Under the pieces are notes generated by a model. That model had not been told where the DNA came from and searched no databases. It saw nothing but the letters and a program-made list of their open reading frames with translations. DNA of 64,000 bases from positions 6,854,001 through 6,918,000 of the forward strand of contig JAJFZO010000087.1 in NCBI GenBank assembly GCA_021397835.1. Direction: 5' to 3'. The first letter of the stretch is position 1. Each line of letters begins with the position of its first letter. This document shows positions 51,956-64,000 of this stretch, piece by piece. The stretch is from Moringa oleifera (Eukaryota; Streptophyta; Magnoliopsida; Brassicales; Moringaceae). Position numbers and translations under genes: made by a program.

Positions 51956-52699
51956 AAAATTTAGTATAAGCAAAACATCACAAAATTAAATGAAGAATAT
52001 GTAAGAACCTAAAAAATGATGTACCTCTTAAGCAGTATTACCTTTTCCTTGATCACCACTTAAGATTTGACCAGGGTAACCAATCATAACAAGAAAAGTT
52101 TTCAAGTGTATGTCAGAGCATAATGGTCTCTTAATCCTTTTGAAAAAATTAACCACATTTTTCTTTAACTACCCTACTTATTCTCTAATTTCATTATGCA
52201 TTAATCATCGGTCAAAATCGCCAATCCTCACACCATGTTCTCTTTTAAATCTCAAATCAATTATCATACCCACCAAAACCCAAACTAACAACTCATTAAG
52301 AACAAAACAAGAATCCATAAAACTAGGAAAAAGTATTTTGCAACTCGTTTCATCATTCACCTTGACCTTTTTCTTTTTTCAAGTACAAAACTAAGGAGAA
52401 TCTATAATGTATTAACTAAGACAATTTTGTAGTGGTCCTTATGACCTTGATGGTTGGCATCGTGATATGGTGGTCATCATAGCAATCATAATTTACAGAG
52501 AGATGAGAGAGGAGTCATTGATGGATCAGAATAATAACTGGCTTTGTGATGGTTGTTCATGTTGGTAGAGGTGAAGTAGTCGTAACATAATAATGTTGAA
52601 TTGGCGATTGGGGAAGGATTGAAAGAGAAATTATATTCTCGATCTTTCTTCGTCTCACTTTGAGTTAGGAGATACATGATGTCGTTGTAATTTGAAAAA

Positions 52700-53310
52700 C
52701 AAGTCACTATATGTGAGAAAAAAAATTTTCTTATCGAGCTTTTTATAAGTAAAGAGATGACTGTTGGGACAATAACGAGAGACATAGAGAATCGCTTTTT
52801 AATTTTCTTTGTATATTTATATTTTTAGTTTTTAATTTGAATTATTTTTAATAATAAGCTAATTTTAAATAAATGATTATCGAAGAAAATAGTAAGAGAA
52901 AGTGAGAACATTTTTTTATTTTATATCTTTAAAAAAATGTTTTTGTTTTTAAAATTTTCATGTTGTTTTTTATTTCACCACATTTTTAATTTCAAATTTT
53001 TTTAATATCGCCTTGCTTTCATTTTTTTATTGTTTTCCCTTATTTTTAAAAAATTTTATTTCTATTTTACTGAACTTTGTTTATATTCTATTTTAAATTT
53101 AAATTTAATTGTATTTTTATAATTATGATTTTTTGTTATTATTATTAGCATTCTTTATTGTAATAATAATAATCATTGTTATTTTTGTTATTATCGATTA
53201 TTATTATTATTATTATTACTATTATCATTCCTGCCAACAAGTAGATTTCAATTTCACTTTTCAATAATTTGAAATGATAATATTTTAAAAAAATAGGTCA
53301 ATTTTATTAT
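52700..53310. other. Segment present only in U copy 2 (about 610 bp)
   Basis: Copy 1 passes from GATTTGAAAAAATG to ATATTAAATTATTTATTG, whereas copy 2 has about 610 bp in between. The segment is very AT-rich. No inverted termini or target duplication could be found, so a deletion in copy 1 across A-rich microhomology is at least as likely as an insertion here. Confidence 0.65.
53128..53228. repeat. TTA/ATT microsatellite
   Basis: Runs of TTATTATTATTA and AATAATAATAAT, interrupted by GCATTC, ATTGT and CGA, lie inside the segment found only in U copy 2. It is the only clear trinucleotide microsatellite in the window. Confidence 0.75.
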
Positions 53311-54605
53311 AATATATATTAATTATTTATTGCGTTATGGTATTTGGTTCAATGTTAACCTATTTTCCTTATCATACATTATAAACATAGTAAAAATTAA
53401 TTAAAAAGAAAAAAATAAAGTGTTACATATATGATACTTGCATGTGAAATACATGAAAGAAGGTATGTGAGAAACGAGTGCTATATTTAGTTTTTTTTTA
53501 ATTTTTTTCAAATATTTTTTGAATTTCGTATTGAAAAAACTGATGTGTTGAGGAAGAAATAAGAAAAGTCAAATTTATTCAAAATTTAATAGAAAATAAC
53601 ATTGTCTTTTCTAAATTAATTTTTAATGGTATTACGAGTCAGCATGATAGATTTAATTATGCTTATTCACATGAATACCAACCAAGTGCACACACAAAAA
53701 AAAAAAAAAAACCTTTAATTCTAAGTTTAAAAAGTTTATTTTAAAAATATTTGGTGATTAGTATGTATCATTATCAACTTTGTAATTTTTAATCCAAAAC
53801 AAATAAATTTGAAGAGTTGAATAAGAATTTTACAAAAGTATGAGTGGGACAAAATTTATGAAAATCATATTTGAGTCTTTCTTCGATAGTTTTGAAATAT
53901 TAAGAAAAAATATTCAAATTTAAATTTAAATTACATTACATATTAAGTTCAAGAGGATTGACTAATACACTAATAGCAAACTAACCAATGAACAACTCTT
54001 TCTAACAAAAAAAAAAAGAACCATAATTTGCCGCATCTAATTTTAAGAAGTTAAACGATATTTAGAGATCATTGAAATAGTGAAAATGGTTAGTCTAATC
54101 TTATGATATTTCTTTTTATGTCATTGTTCTTATGTTTAATTGAAAGGTAATATGAAGATTATTTAATTGTAACTTTAATTATATTTTATAAAATTTAAAC
54201 TTAAAAAATTATAATTTTTAATATTATATAATTTCATCAAGAGTGAGATTCAACAATTCAATAATCAATATTAAGATAAAGATCAAAATAAACTTTATAT
54301 AATTCGTATTTTTCAATCAATTTCTTATAATATTTTTTTAAACCAAATCTACACAAGATATCCGTTTGGTTTAAATCGACTTACTTTTATTATTATTTTT
54401 TTTTATAAAGGAACAATCCAAGTTGGTGATTTTGTGCAATGGATTTTAACTTAAAATTTTTAACTAACATGAAGAAATATACAACAACATAGTTCATTGT
54501 ACAATATCTGTTATTTAAATAATTTATTTTAATAATATTTAATTTAGACTAAATGAAAAGTTTATACATAAAATTGATAAAAAAAATATATGAAAAACTT
54601 GATCA

Positions 54606-57150
54606 AAAAGTCCAATTATTTATTAGGTGAATTATATTTTAAGTCCAATTCTAATAAATTCTTGGGCCTGATTAATAACACCAAGTGAATTACTAAGTCT
54701 AACTAATTGTTAGTCTCAACTTTATGTACGACCCAATTAAATGTTAGATCCAATTAATTTTTATGGCAATCAATATATATGAGACTCATATAATTATCTG
54801 GTCCAATTAATTATTATACTCAGTTATATCTTCAGTTGAATTATATTTGGGTCCAACTTATTTGTGAACCCAATTATGCAGTGGATTCATGCACGTTATG
54901 TCTAATTAAATCTTAAACCTATTTAATTTTTATTTACAATTAAATTTTGAGAGTAATTAATTATTAAGCTCAATTAATTCTTAGATCTAATTAATTATTA
55001 AATTCAATTACATCTCAGATCTAATTGTCTCTTACACTAAGTTAGTTGTTGACCTCAAACATATTTAAATCTCAATATTACACGAAGTTTAACTTTTTTT
55101 TTGCCCAATTTAGATATTAGACCAAATTAATTCTTAAAAAAATTAAATTTTAAGCACAATTAATCAGAAGACTCAATTGATTATTAGGCTATAATTATTT
55201 GCTTTAATTAATTATTAGGCTTAATTGCATATTAGATCTAATATTTTATCAAGTCTAATTATGTATTAAGCGCAATTATATATCATAGCGCTTTTTTTTG
55301 TTTTCGCTAAACCCAATCAAATTCAAGGCTCAATAAAATATTTTTCTCAACAATTTTCCTAATGAATTTATTGGATCAAATTAATTGTTAGACTCAATTG
55401 CACATTAGGTCCAATCATTTATTAGAATCATTTAATTCTTAGATATAATTATATACTAAGGTCAATTTTTTTTATTGTTATCCAAGTAGTTGCTTGGTTG
55501 AATTACATATTAGGCCCGCTTACTTTTTAGGTTTAACTAAATTAATGGAATCAATCACATTTTAGACTTAATTAATTATTCGATCTAATTATATTTTAAA
55601 TCAAATTATTTATTAAGCTCATTTAAATTTTAAGATGAATTAATTATTAGACTCAATATATTGTTAAACCTAATTCAAATTAATTGGTATGTTCAATTAT
55701 ATGATCTTAAGCTTAATTCGTTTTGAAACGTTGTTGTTTCTTGGGTTCATGCACTACAAGTTTAATAATCATTAGACCCAATAAAATTAGATCTAGTTAA
55801 TTATTAGGCTAACTTACATTTCAAACTTATTTAAAAGATGCCAATTATGTATCAAACTGAATTATTTATTAGGCTAATTACATCTTTAAGTCTAATTATG
55901 TGTCTAACATTGTATATATAATTATATATAAACTCTAATTATATTATATGTCAGGCATTTTAAGCTCAATTAAATCTCATATCCAATTAATTTTAGGTCT
56001 AATTATATTTTAACTAATTATTTATTAAGCTTAATTACATGTCAAGTTATTGATTGGGCTAATGCATATTAGCCTCATTATTTTTGTCCCATTAATAAGC
56101 CCTAGTTATATCTATGTGTCAATTATTTCTTAGATCTAATTTGTATATTAGACATAATTTTTATAAAAACTATATAATTTTGAGCCACAATCAAATTTTG
56201 GGCTCAATTAATTATTAGGGTTAATTAATTGTTGGATTCAAAAAAAAAAAAACTTATGTCTAATTGTTTATTAGGCCAATTTAGTTCTTATGCCCAACTA
56301 TATATTAAAGTAATTATTTATCAGGTCAAATTGTACATTAAGCATAATTTTTTATCATATATAATCAAATCCTATGACTAGTTAATTATAAGGCTTAATG
56401 AATTATTAAGTCCAATTAATTATTGTATTACATGTTTAGTCTATTTAAATATTAGATTAAATTAAATTTTGGATCTAATTAATAAATTTTAAGTCCAATT
56501 ACTTGTTACATCTAATTAATTTTTTTTGTTCAATTTGATCTTAAATTGGAACATTGTATGGATCCTATTATTTCTTAGGCTCAATTCATTCTTAACTATA
56601 ATTATATTGTTGGTTCATAAAGGCTACGCCTAATTATATCATGGATTCATTCATGTTACGTCTAATTATACCGTTGGTTCATGTACATTATGTCTAAATC
56701 GATTTTGAGCTTAATTATATTTTAGACCAAATCATTTATTAGTTTTATTTTGTTTTTAATTGAAATCATATATTAAGCTTAATTATTATTAAACTTAATT
56801 TTTTGTTAAGCTAAATTAATTTTTAGTCATAATTAAATTTATGACTAAATTAATTATTAAACTCAGTTAATTGTTAGCCCACTTTAATCATGAGGTTATT
56901 AATGGTTAGGTTTTTATTAAACTCAATTAAATCTTAGTCTTAATGAATATTTTTAGGCAACAAATTATTAGGCCTAATAAATTGTTTGATCCAATTAATT
57001 ATTAAGTTCAATTACACATCAGACTCAAATATTTCTTAAGCTTATTTTGTTCTTAAGCCTGATTAGATATTATGCCCAATTTTTTTACACTCAGTTAAAT
57101 ATTAGACCTAATTAATTATTTGACTTAATAAGTTATTTAATCAAATTAAT
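54606..57150 (-). repeat. 17-bp satellite block, B orientation
   Basis: This B block begins straight after block U (TCCAATTATTTATTAGG) and matches 23707-26220 closely. At 56805 it enters the phrase that also opens the window, and it includes the CACTTTAATCATGAGGT phrase shared with position 75 but missing near 25950. No gene is seen. Confidence 0.86.
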
Positions 57151-60090
57151 CAAATTTAAGATATAATTGAGCCTTGTAATTAAGGTTAAATATGCAAGAG
57201 CCTAACAAATAATTGGACCTAAGAACAGAGCTTACAATATAATTGGACCGAAATTATAATTCGACTTTACAAATAATTAGATAAAATAGATAATTACGCC
57301 TAATGACGAATAATAGGGCTTAAGATACAATTTAGTATATCCTGAATGAAACAAAGAAATAATTTAGCCCACAATAATTACCTTAATGTATTAATCGGCC
57401 TAAAACTTTATCATAATTAGGCCTAACATGTGATTGAGATTAACAATTAATTGGAGTAGATATTTAATTGAGCCCACTAAAAAATTAAATAGACCTAATA
57501 AATAATTGACTCTATTATGTAATTGAGATAAAAATTAATTGGATCACAAGATTCATTGGGCTAACAAATAAGTTCAAATTAATTGGGTTTAATAAGAAAA
57601 TTGAGCTAAATGAATAATTAGGCATGAGATATAATTGAACCTAATAATTAATTAAATCTAACAATTAATTTGGCTTAGTAATGAATTGAGCTTGAGATTT
57701 AATTGTATCAAAGAATTAGTTGGACATAAGATATAACCAGACCTAATAAAAAACTATAGATTTAATATACAATTCATCCTAATGAATAATTGGACTTAAG
57801 AATGAAATAACATTAATACATAATCAAGCCTAAAATATAACTAGTCACACAATTAAGATGATTTAAAATGTAATTAGTTAAACTTATTAACTGATATAGC
57901 CTAATAAAGTTGGGCTTTACATGTAATTGGGCTTGAGATGTAATTAAATTCAACAAATGAGTTTAACATATAATTGGGTCCAAAATTTAATAGATCTTAA
58001 GATATAATTAGGTATGGCATGCTTGAACTCAATACAAAATAAGCCTAAAATATGATCATATACCAAATTATATTGAACTTAATATATAATTAAGCATAGT
58101 AACTATTTCAGCCTCAAATTCATTAATTGATCTTAAAAATTAATTGGATCTAATGGATAATTGAACCCAATGTGCAATTGAGCCTAACAACTAATTTGGC
58201 CTAACAATTCATTGGGTTTACCAATTTGTTGGGTCAAATAATTATTTAAGCCAAAATTTTAATTGTATTTAATAAAAAAATTAAACTTAATATTAATTCA
58301 GCTTAATTAATTAGGTTTAATATATAATTTTGCCTAATAAAATATTAGACCTAAGATATAATTGAGCTTCATAATTTATTAAACCTAGCAAATAATTTGA
58401 TCTAACATTTAATTGAGTCTAATAATTAACTATGCTTAAAATTTATTTTAATTGAAGAATAATAGGACTTAGTTAAAAGTTCAGCTTTACATATAATTGG
58501 GCCTAAAAAATATTAGATATTAATAATTAACTAGATCTAAGATATAATTGGGCTTAAGATATCAATGAGTTTAATAATTAATAACCCAACAATTAGTTAG
58601 GCTTAACAACTAATTGATATTAACAATTAATTAAGTCTAAGATTTAACTTTAACTAAAAATAGATTAGGCCTAAGATTTAATCGAGTCTAATAAAAAATT
58701 TGGTTTAATATATACTTAGGTCTAATAAATAATTGGCCTTAATCTATAATTGATAAGTGACACTAATAAGTAATTGGTCCTAAAATATAATTGGATCCAA
58801 GATTTAGTTTAGAAAAAAATATAATTGAGTGCGACATGCTTGAACTATGTACATAATTGAACTTGAGAATGTATTGAGTATAAGGTATAATTGAATCCTA
58901 ACTATAATTCAACTTATGGTATAATTGAGTGTAATAATTAATTGTAACTAACAATTATTAATTAAGTCCTAAAATTAATCGAGTCGAATATGTAATTAAG
59001 GTTAATAGTTAATTGGCCTTATTAATTCATTGAGCTTAATAATTAACTAAACTTAACATTTGATTGGGTCTAAAACAATGAATTTACTGCAAAATTTGAC
59101 CTAATAAATAATTTATCTTAATATTTGGACCTAAGGCCTAAACTGGGCTACTAAAATGTAGGTTTAACGTTAAATTGAGTACAAAAGTTAATTCGGTTTA
59201 ACAATTAATTGTGCTTAAGAATTAGTTAGATCTAAGATTTAATTGAGCCATATAAAAAATATAGTTGTTGTATAATTAGGCTAATGAAATAATTAGGGTA
59301 AAGATATAATTAGGTTTATTAATTAAATAAGATCACCTAAGATATAATTAGACCTAAAATTCATTAGAACTCAAATTTAATTGGACCTAAAAACATGGAC
59401 ATAGAATATAATTGCCTCATATATAATTGAGCATATGATATCATGGGTCAAATATAATTACAGTTGAGATATAATTGAGTCCAATAAATAATTTGGTGTA
59501 ATACATAATAAGGCCTAGTATGCATTAGCCCAAGATATGATGGGACCTAACATTTAATATGTTTAAGTGTTAATTGGTTGAATATACATGAACAGAGAAA
59601 ATGATTAGTCCTTAAAAATGAATTGGAACTAACATAAGTTGATTGTCCTTACTAATTTAATCACATACAAAAAGTAATTGGCTCTCCGATGTAATTAAGT
59701 CTAAGAATTATAGAATTATTTGCACCCAATAATTCATTGGATTTACCAATTTTTGGGCATAAGATGTAATTGACTCTAACCAATAATTGTACCTAGGAAT
59801 TAATTAGGTCACACTTTAATGGAGCTTAATATATAATTGATCTTAATAAATAATTGAGCCTAAGAAGCAAATAGGCTTAATATAATTGGTCTCAAATGTA
59901 ATTAGATCCAATAATTTATTAGATTTAAGATATAATTATGCCCAATAATTAATTAGGACTAGTATGTATAAGTACAACAAATGGTTGGACCTAATAACAA
60001 ATTGGGCTTAAGATACAATTGGACCTATATCTGGACTTAGATATAATTTGACCCAATAGATAATTAGGCCTATTACTAATAATAGGGCTA
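57151..60090 (+). repeat. 17-bp satellite block, A orientation
   Basis: This matches 471-4225, shortened by a loss near 57870-57960 and by smaller ones. It ends with ACTAATAATAGGGCTACTAA at about 60073, identical to the phrase at the 4226 switch. No gene is seen. Confidence 0.86.
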
Positions 60091-62690
60091 CTAATAATAA
60101 TTATTTGATCGAGTAAATATTATCTCTAATTAATTATTAGATCTAATTATATCTTAGGCTAATTGCACACTATGCCTAATTATGTATTGATCCAAATTAT
60201 TATTTTTTTGTCTAATTATATCTCATGTTTAATTATATTTGATCATTACATCGTAGGTTCAATTATATGTGAGGTCTAATTATATCATGTCATATTTTCT
60301 AGCTCAAAGAACTCAAGCTCAAATAATTTCAAGTTCAATTATATCTTAGGTCATATTATTTATTAAGCCTAATTATATGCTGGGCTCATCTACGTTAGCC
60401 TCATTAATTAATATAGCCAATTATATCTTCAGCTTGGCTATTTTTTAGACCTAATTATATATTAAACCTAATATTTTATAGTGCCCAACAAATTTTCGAG
60501 TACATATAAATCTTAAATCAAATTAATTATTAGGGTCAATTAGTTGTTAGGTCTAATTAAATGTTAGACTCAATTAAATCTTATGCCTAATTATCTCTTT
60601 GGCCAATTTAATTCTTATACCAAATTATATATTGAGACCAATTAATTTATAAGATCAAATGTTATATTAAACCTAATTTTATATTATATCCAATTAAATT
60701 TTAAGGCTATTTACGTAGAAGGGATAATGAATTGCTAGGTTTAATTAATTATTAATATCAATTACATATTTAGTCTAATTAAAATTGGGTCCAATTAGTA
60801 AATGTTGAACCCAATTTATCAAGCTCAATTAATCTTTTATGTCCAATTAATAATAAATGTTGAACCCAATTATAAGTTCAATTATAATTTGAGTCTAATT
60901 AATTGTTAATATCCATTACATATTTAGCCCAATCAAATTTTGGATCCAATTAATAAATATCAAACTTAATTAGTTATTAGGCTCAATTAATTTTAATATC
61001 CAATTATAATTTGAGTCCAATCATCTTCGTCTTAATTCATTTCTAAGCCTAATTATTTTGTGGTTTTATGCCACTGCAACTAATTACATCATAAGCCCAA
61101 TTAAGTCTTAGACCCAATTAATTTTTATTCACAATTAAATCTTGGGCTTAATTAATTATGTTGCTCATCAATTATTTTTTATTTATAATTAATTGTTAGT
61201 CATTTAATTATTAAATTCAATTACATCTCATATCAAATTATATCTTCAACTTAGTTAATTATTCGGCTTAAATATATTTAAAGCCCAATTATGTATCAAA
61301 GCTCAACCATTTTTTTTAGGTCTACTTAAATATTAGGCATAACTAATTCTTGGGTAGAATTAAGTTTTAGGCCCACTTAATGATTAGAGATTTCTTATTA
61401 CGTCTTAAGTTTAATATTTTATTCGGCTCAATTGTATGTTAAGATTAATTATTTATTAAGCTTAGCTTTTTATTAAACCTAATTAATTGTTAGGTCCATT
61501 TATATCTTAAGCTTAACTGTATATTTTCTTTCATTCTTAGGCTCAATTATTTATTTGGATCAATCACCTATCAGGCTTAATTTTTTATTAGATGCAATTA
61601 AATCTTAGGCACAATTACTTGTTAGGTGCAATTAATTGTAAAACTTAATTACATCTAAGGTCTAATTATTATTTATTAAACCCATTTTGTTATCGGACTC
61701 ATTTTTATATTAAGTTCAATTATTCAAAGGGCGTAATTTTCTGTTAAATCAAATTTTTTATTGACTCTAATCATATTTGGGGCTCTTAAACTCAATTAAT
61801 TGCTATACCTAACGAATGGTTAGACTCAATTATTCTTTGCATCCAATTAATTATGGGCTTAGTTAATATAAATTAGGCCCAACTCGTTCCTAAGCCCAAT
61901 TATTTTTTGGGTCATGCATGATAGAGCTAATTATTTGACCCATTAAATGTTAAGTCTAATTTATTATTATGTCTAAATACATCTTGGACTATTGCAGACC
62001 AAGCTCTATTATATATTAAGTCAATTTATATATTAGGTCTAATTATACCTCAAATTCAATTACATGTGGCACGTTATATCATAGGCATAATTAATATGCC
62101 TAATATTTTAGGCCCAATTAAATTTGAAGCCAATTAATTTAAGTGTATATATCTTAGATTATATTATTTGTTAGGTCCAATTATATACGTAAAATTATTT
62201 CTCGGACTCATGAATAACACCTAATTAATTCAGTTCAATTGATTAGTGGGCCTAACTAATTCTCAAATACTATTTATTATGATCAGTTAATTGTTCGATC
62301 AAATTTTATGGAAAGCTCAATTTTTTTTTTAAACCCAATCAAATCTTAGACCTAGTTAGTTTTTATGATAATGAATTATTAGGCCACATAAATTGTTAAT
62401 CTCAATTACATATTTCACTCAATTAAATACTAAATCTAATAAATTTTTAGATCCAATTATTATATTTTATGTTCAATTAATAAATACTGGATTAATTAAT
62501 TATTATCGTTAGTTATATCTTAAGTTTAATTTTAATTCTATTGTCTCTCAAGCTCAATTCGTTTCTCGGCACAATATATTTGATTCATGCACACTATGCC
62601 CACTTTAACTTATACCCAACTAAATATGGGACAAATTATGTTTTTGTTCTAAATATTTGTTAGTTTTATTTCATTTTTAAACCCACTTAT
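60091..62690 (-). repeat. 17-bp satellite block, B orientation
   Basis: This is the close match of 4226-6730, including the doubled TTAATATCAATTACATATTT region (60750-60960). At about 62690 it breaks off within CCCACTTATTTGATAATTAA and joins A satellite from a different part of the unit. No gene is seen. Confidence 0.86.
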
Positions 62691-64000
62691 TTGATAATTA
62701 ATTAGGCTTAGTATACATCAACTTGACAAATAATTGGACCTAAGAACAAACTGGACTTGAGATGCAATGAGACCCAAATTTTAGTTGGACTTAATATAAT
62801 TGGATATAGTTGTATATATCATGAATGAAATTAAGAAATATTTTAACACAAGAAAAAAAATTGAGCCTAACTTGAGTTTAAAAATTAATTAGACCACAAA
62901 AATAATTTAGCCTAAAATAAATTGAGTTGTAATAGTTAATTGAACCAAATCATTAGTTTCGCTAAATTATTAATTGGGCCCTAAGATTTATTTGGGCTTA
63001 ATAAAAAATTAGGCTTAATATATTATTGAACCTAAGAAAAAAATATACATAATAAATAATTGAGTTTAATGTGTAATTGAACCTAACAACTAATTGAACT
63101 TGACAATACAATAGGCTAACAATTCGTTCGGCTAAATAGTTAATTGAGCTTAGTATTCAATTAAGTTTAACAAAAAATTATGTTTATATCGTTTAGCTTA
63201 ATATATAATTAGATTAAATAAAATATTAGACCTAATTATTCAACCTAACAAATAATTGAGTCTTCCATCTAAAATTTAGTTAAAGTTATTCACTAATATG
63301 GTCAAATAAAAAAGTAGAGCTTCACATATAATTGGGTCTAAAATATATTTGAAGTCAATAATTGATTGGTCTAAGATATAATTGGGTTTAAGATATAATT
63401 AAGTTTAATAATTAATTAAACCTAACAATTAATTGATACTCATAATTTATTAAGCTCAAGATTTAATCGTGACAAAAAATTAATTGGACATAAGAGTTAA
63501 CCAAACCTAGTTAAAGATTGAGCTTAATATATAATTTTGGGTAACAAATAGTTGGGCTCAATTTATACGTAAGTCTAAGAATGAAATGAGAAAAATAAAT
63601 AATTTAGCATAAAATATAACTGGATCCAAATTTTAATAGACCCTAAGATACAATTGGGCGTAGCATGCTTGAAGCCAATACAAAATTGACTTAATAGATA
63701 ATAATTGAGTTTAATAAAAAAATTGAGCTTAATAAATAATTAGGCATAAGATGTAATTAAGCATAACAATTAATTAGACATAATAATTAATTTGGCTTAA
63801 TAATGACTTCACCTTGAGATTTAATTGTATCTAAGAATTAGTTAAACATAAGATACAACTAGATCTAATAAAAAAACTAGGCTTAATATATAATTCATCC
63901 TAATAAATAATTGGGATTAAGAACAAAATGACATTGATGCATAATCTAGCCTAAAATATAACTAGTCATATAATTAAGATGATTTAAAATGTAAGATTAA
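62691..64000 (+). repeat. 17-bp satellite, A orientation, rearranged mosaic
   Basis: Positions 62691-63690 match about 44105-44930 and about 12370-13390. From about 63715 to the window end the match is to about 960-1230 and about 26745-27000. So two parts of the unit that are many kilobases apart elsewhere are adjacent here. No gene is seen. Confidence 0.82.

Larger units (their letters stand above)
51956..54605. other. Non-satellite block U, copy 2 (no gene recognised)
   Basis: This matches 21712-23706 but is about 0.65 kb longer, because it has 52700-53310 extra. Two frames of 94 and 99 codons exist here (52110-52394 on +, 52486-52785 on -). In copy 1 the first lacks its ATG and carries a 2-bp length change, and the second is crossed by 1- and 2-bp indels. 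They also show no recognisable domain, so I do not call genes. Boundaries show no terminal inverted repeat. Confidence 0.7.
25878..56804. repeat. Higher-order repeat, copy 2 (about 30.9 kb)
   Basis: This second copy follows copy 1 head to tail. It is longer because it carries about 9.3 kb (roughly 29560-38890) with no counterpart at the matching place of copy 1, where position 6760 runs to 6880 within about 120 bp. It has also lost the equivalent of 3913-6484, and an A-to-B switch near 46230. It keeps the terminal-inverted-repeat element (41248-42056), the telomere-like block (49421-51955) and block U (51956-54605). Confidence 0.78.
56805..64000. repeat. Higher-order repeat, copy 3 (partial, rearranged)
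   Basis: From 56805 the sequence repeats positions 1 onward: the same opening words, the B-to-A switch near 57150, the A-to-B switch near 60090 and the B block to about 62690. It then jumps to sequence matching 44105 and 12365, skipping more than 5 kb. Near 63715 it jumps again to a match of about 960-1230 and about 26745-27000, and runs off the window edge. So the last 1.3 kb is a rearranged mosaic and not a clean continuation. Confidence 0.72.

Noticed and set aside
52110..52394. 94-codon frame on the plus strand in block U
   Set aside because: In block U copy 1 the ATG is ACG and a 2-bp length difference follows within 60 bp. The peptide is low in complexity and shows no recognisable domain.
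52486..52785. 99-codon frame on the minus strand in block U
   Set aside because: Copy 1 has 1- and 2-bp indels across it and lacks the part beyond 52700. No domain was recognised.
52700..53310. A second MITE inserted in block U copy 2
   Set aside because: There are no inverted ends or target duplication at either edge, so a deletion in the other copy explains the difference equally well.
1..64000. CRISPR array
   Set aside because: The short repeats are contiguous and degenerate, without unique spacers of constant length, and the window is plant-like.
1..64000. Organellar (plastid or mitochondrial) DNA because of high A+T
   Set aside because: No organellar gene, tRNA or rRNA words were seen. 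Telomere-like repeats, MITEs and satellite arrays point to nuclear DNA.

Overview
This window looks like a gene desert from the nuclear genome of a plant. It is very AT-rich (about three quarters A+T by eye) and I find no supportable protein-coding or RNA gene. The plant assignment rests on about 9 kb of degenerate repeats of the Arabidopsis-type telomere heptamer (TTTAGGG / CCCTAAA) and on plant-style miniature transposons with terminal inverted repeats. I cannot name the species.

Most of the window (about 50 kb) is one degenerate minisatellite with a monomer of about 17 bp. Read on the + strand it is either 'A' (about GRCCTAAKATATAATTG) or its reverse complement 'B' (about CAATTATATMTTAGGYC). 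Blocks of 0.5-6 kb switch strand: B 1-470, A 471-4225, B 4226-6880, A 6881-15620 (broken by an element at 9091-9880), B 15621-18920, B 23707-26220, A 26221-29390, B 29391-33480, A 35691-36335, A 38716-46230 (broken by an element at 41248-42056), B 46231-49420, B 54606-57150, A 57151-60090, B 60091-62690, A 62691-64000. The rest is telomere-like DNA (18921-21711, 33481-35690, 36336-37945, 49421-51955), a 2-2.6 kb non-satellite block 'U' present twice (21712-23706 and 51956-54605), a single non-satellite block 'U2' (37946-38715), and three transposon-like insertions.

Above the 17-mers there is a higher-order structure. A composite segment starts at 1, again near 25878 and again near 56805, so the window holds two full copies (about 25.9 and 30.9 kb) and a third, partial one. 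An older and more diverged duplication of about 6.5 kb lies inside copy 1 (about 480-6760 against about 11540-18130). Copies differ by kilobase deletions or insertions whose joins fall inside 17-mers, by small private tandem duplications, and by one Tourist/Harbinger-like MITE (19455-20249) whose empty site is preserved in the paralogous copy near 50470.

Nothing here forms a pathway. The biology is in the DNA structure: a strand-switching 17-bp array that runs without a break into telomere-like DNA in a fixed polarity and has been amplified in stages. All identities were judged by eye and all block edges are approximate (usually within 20-50 bp).
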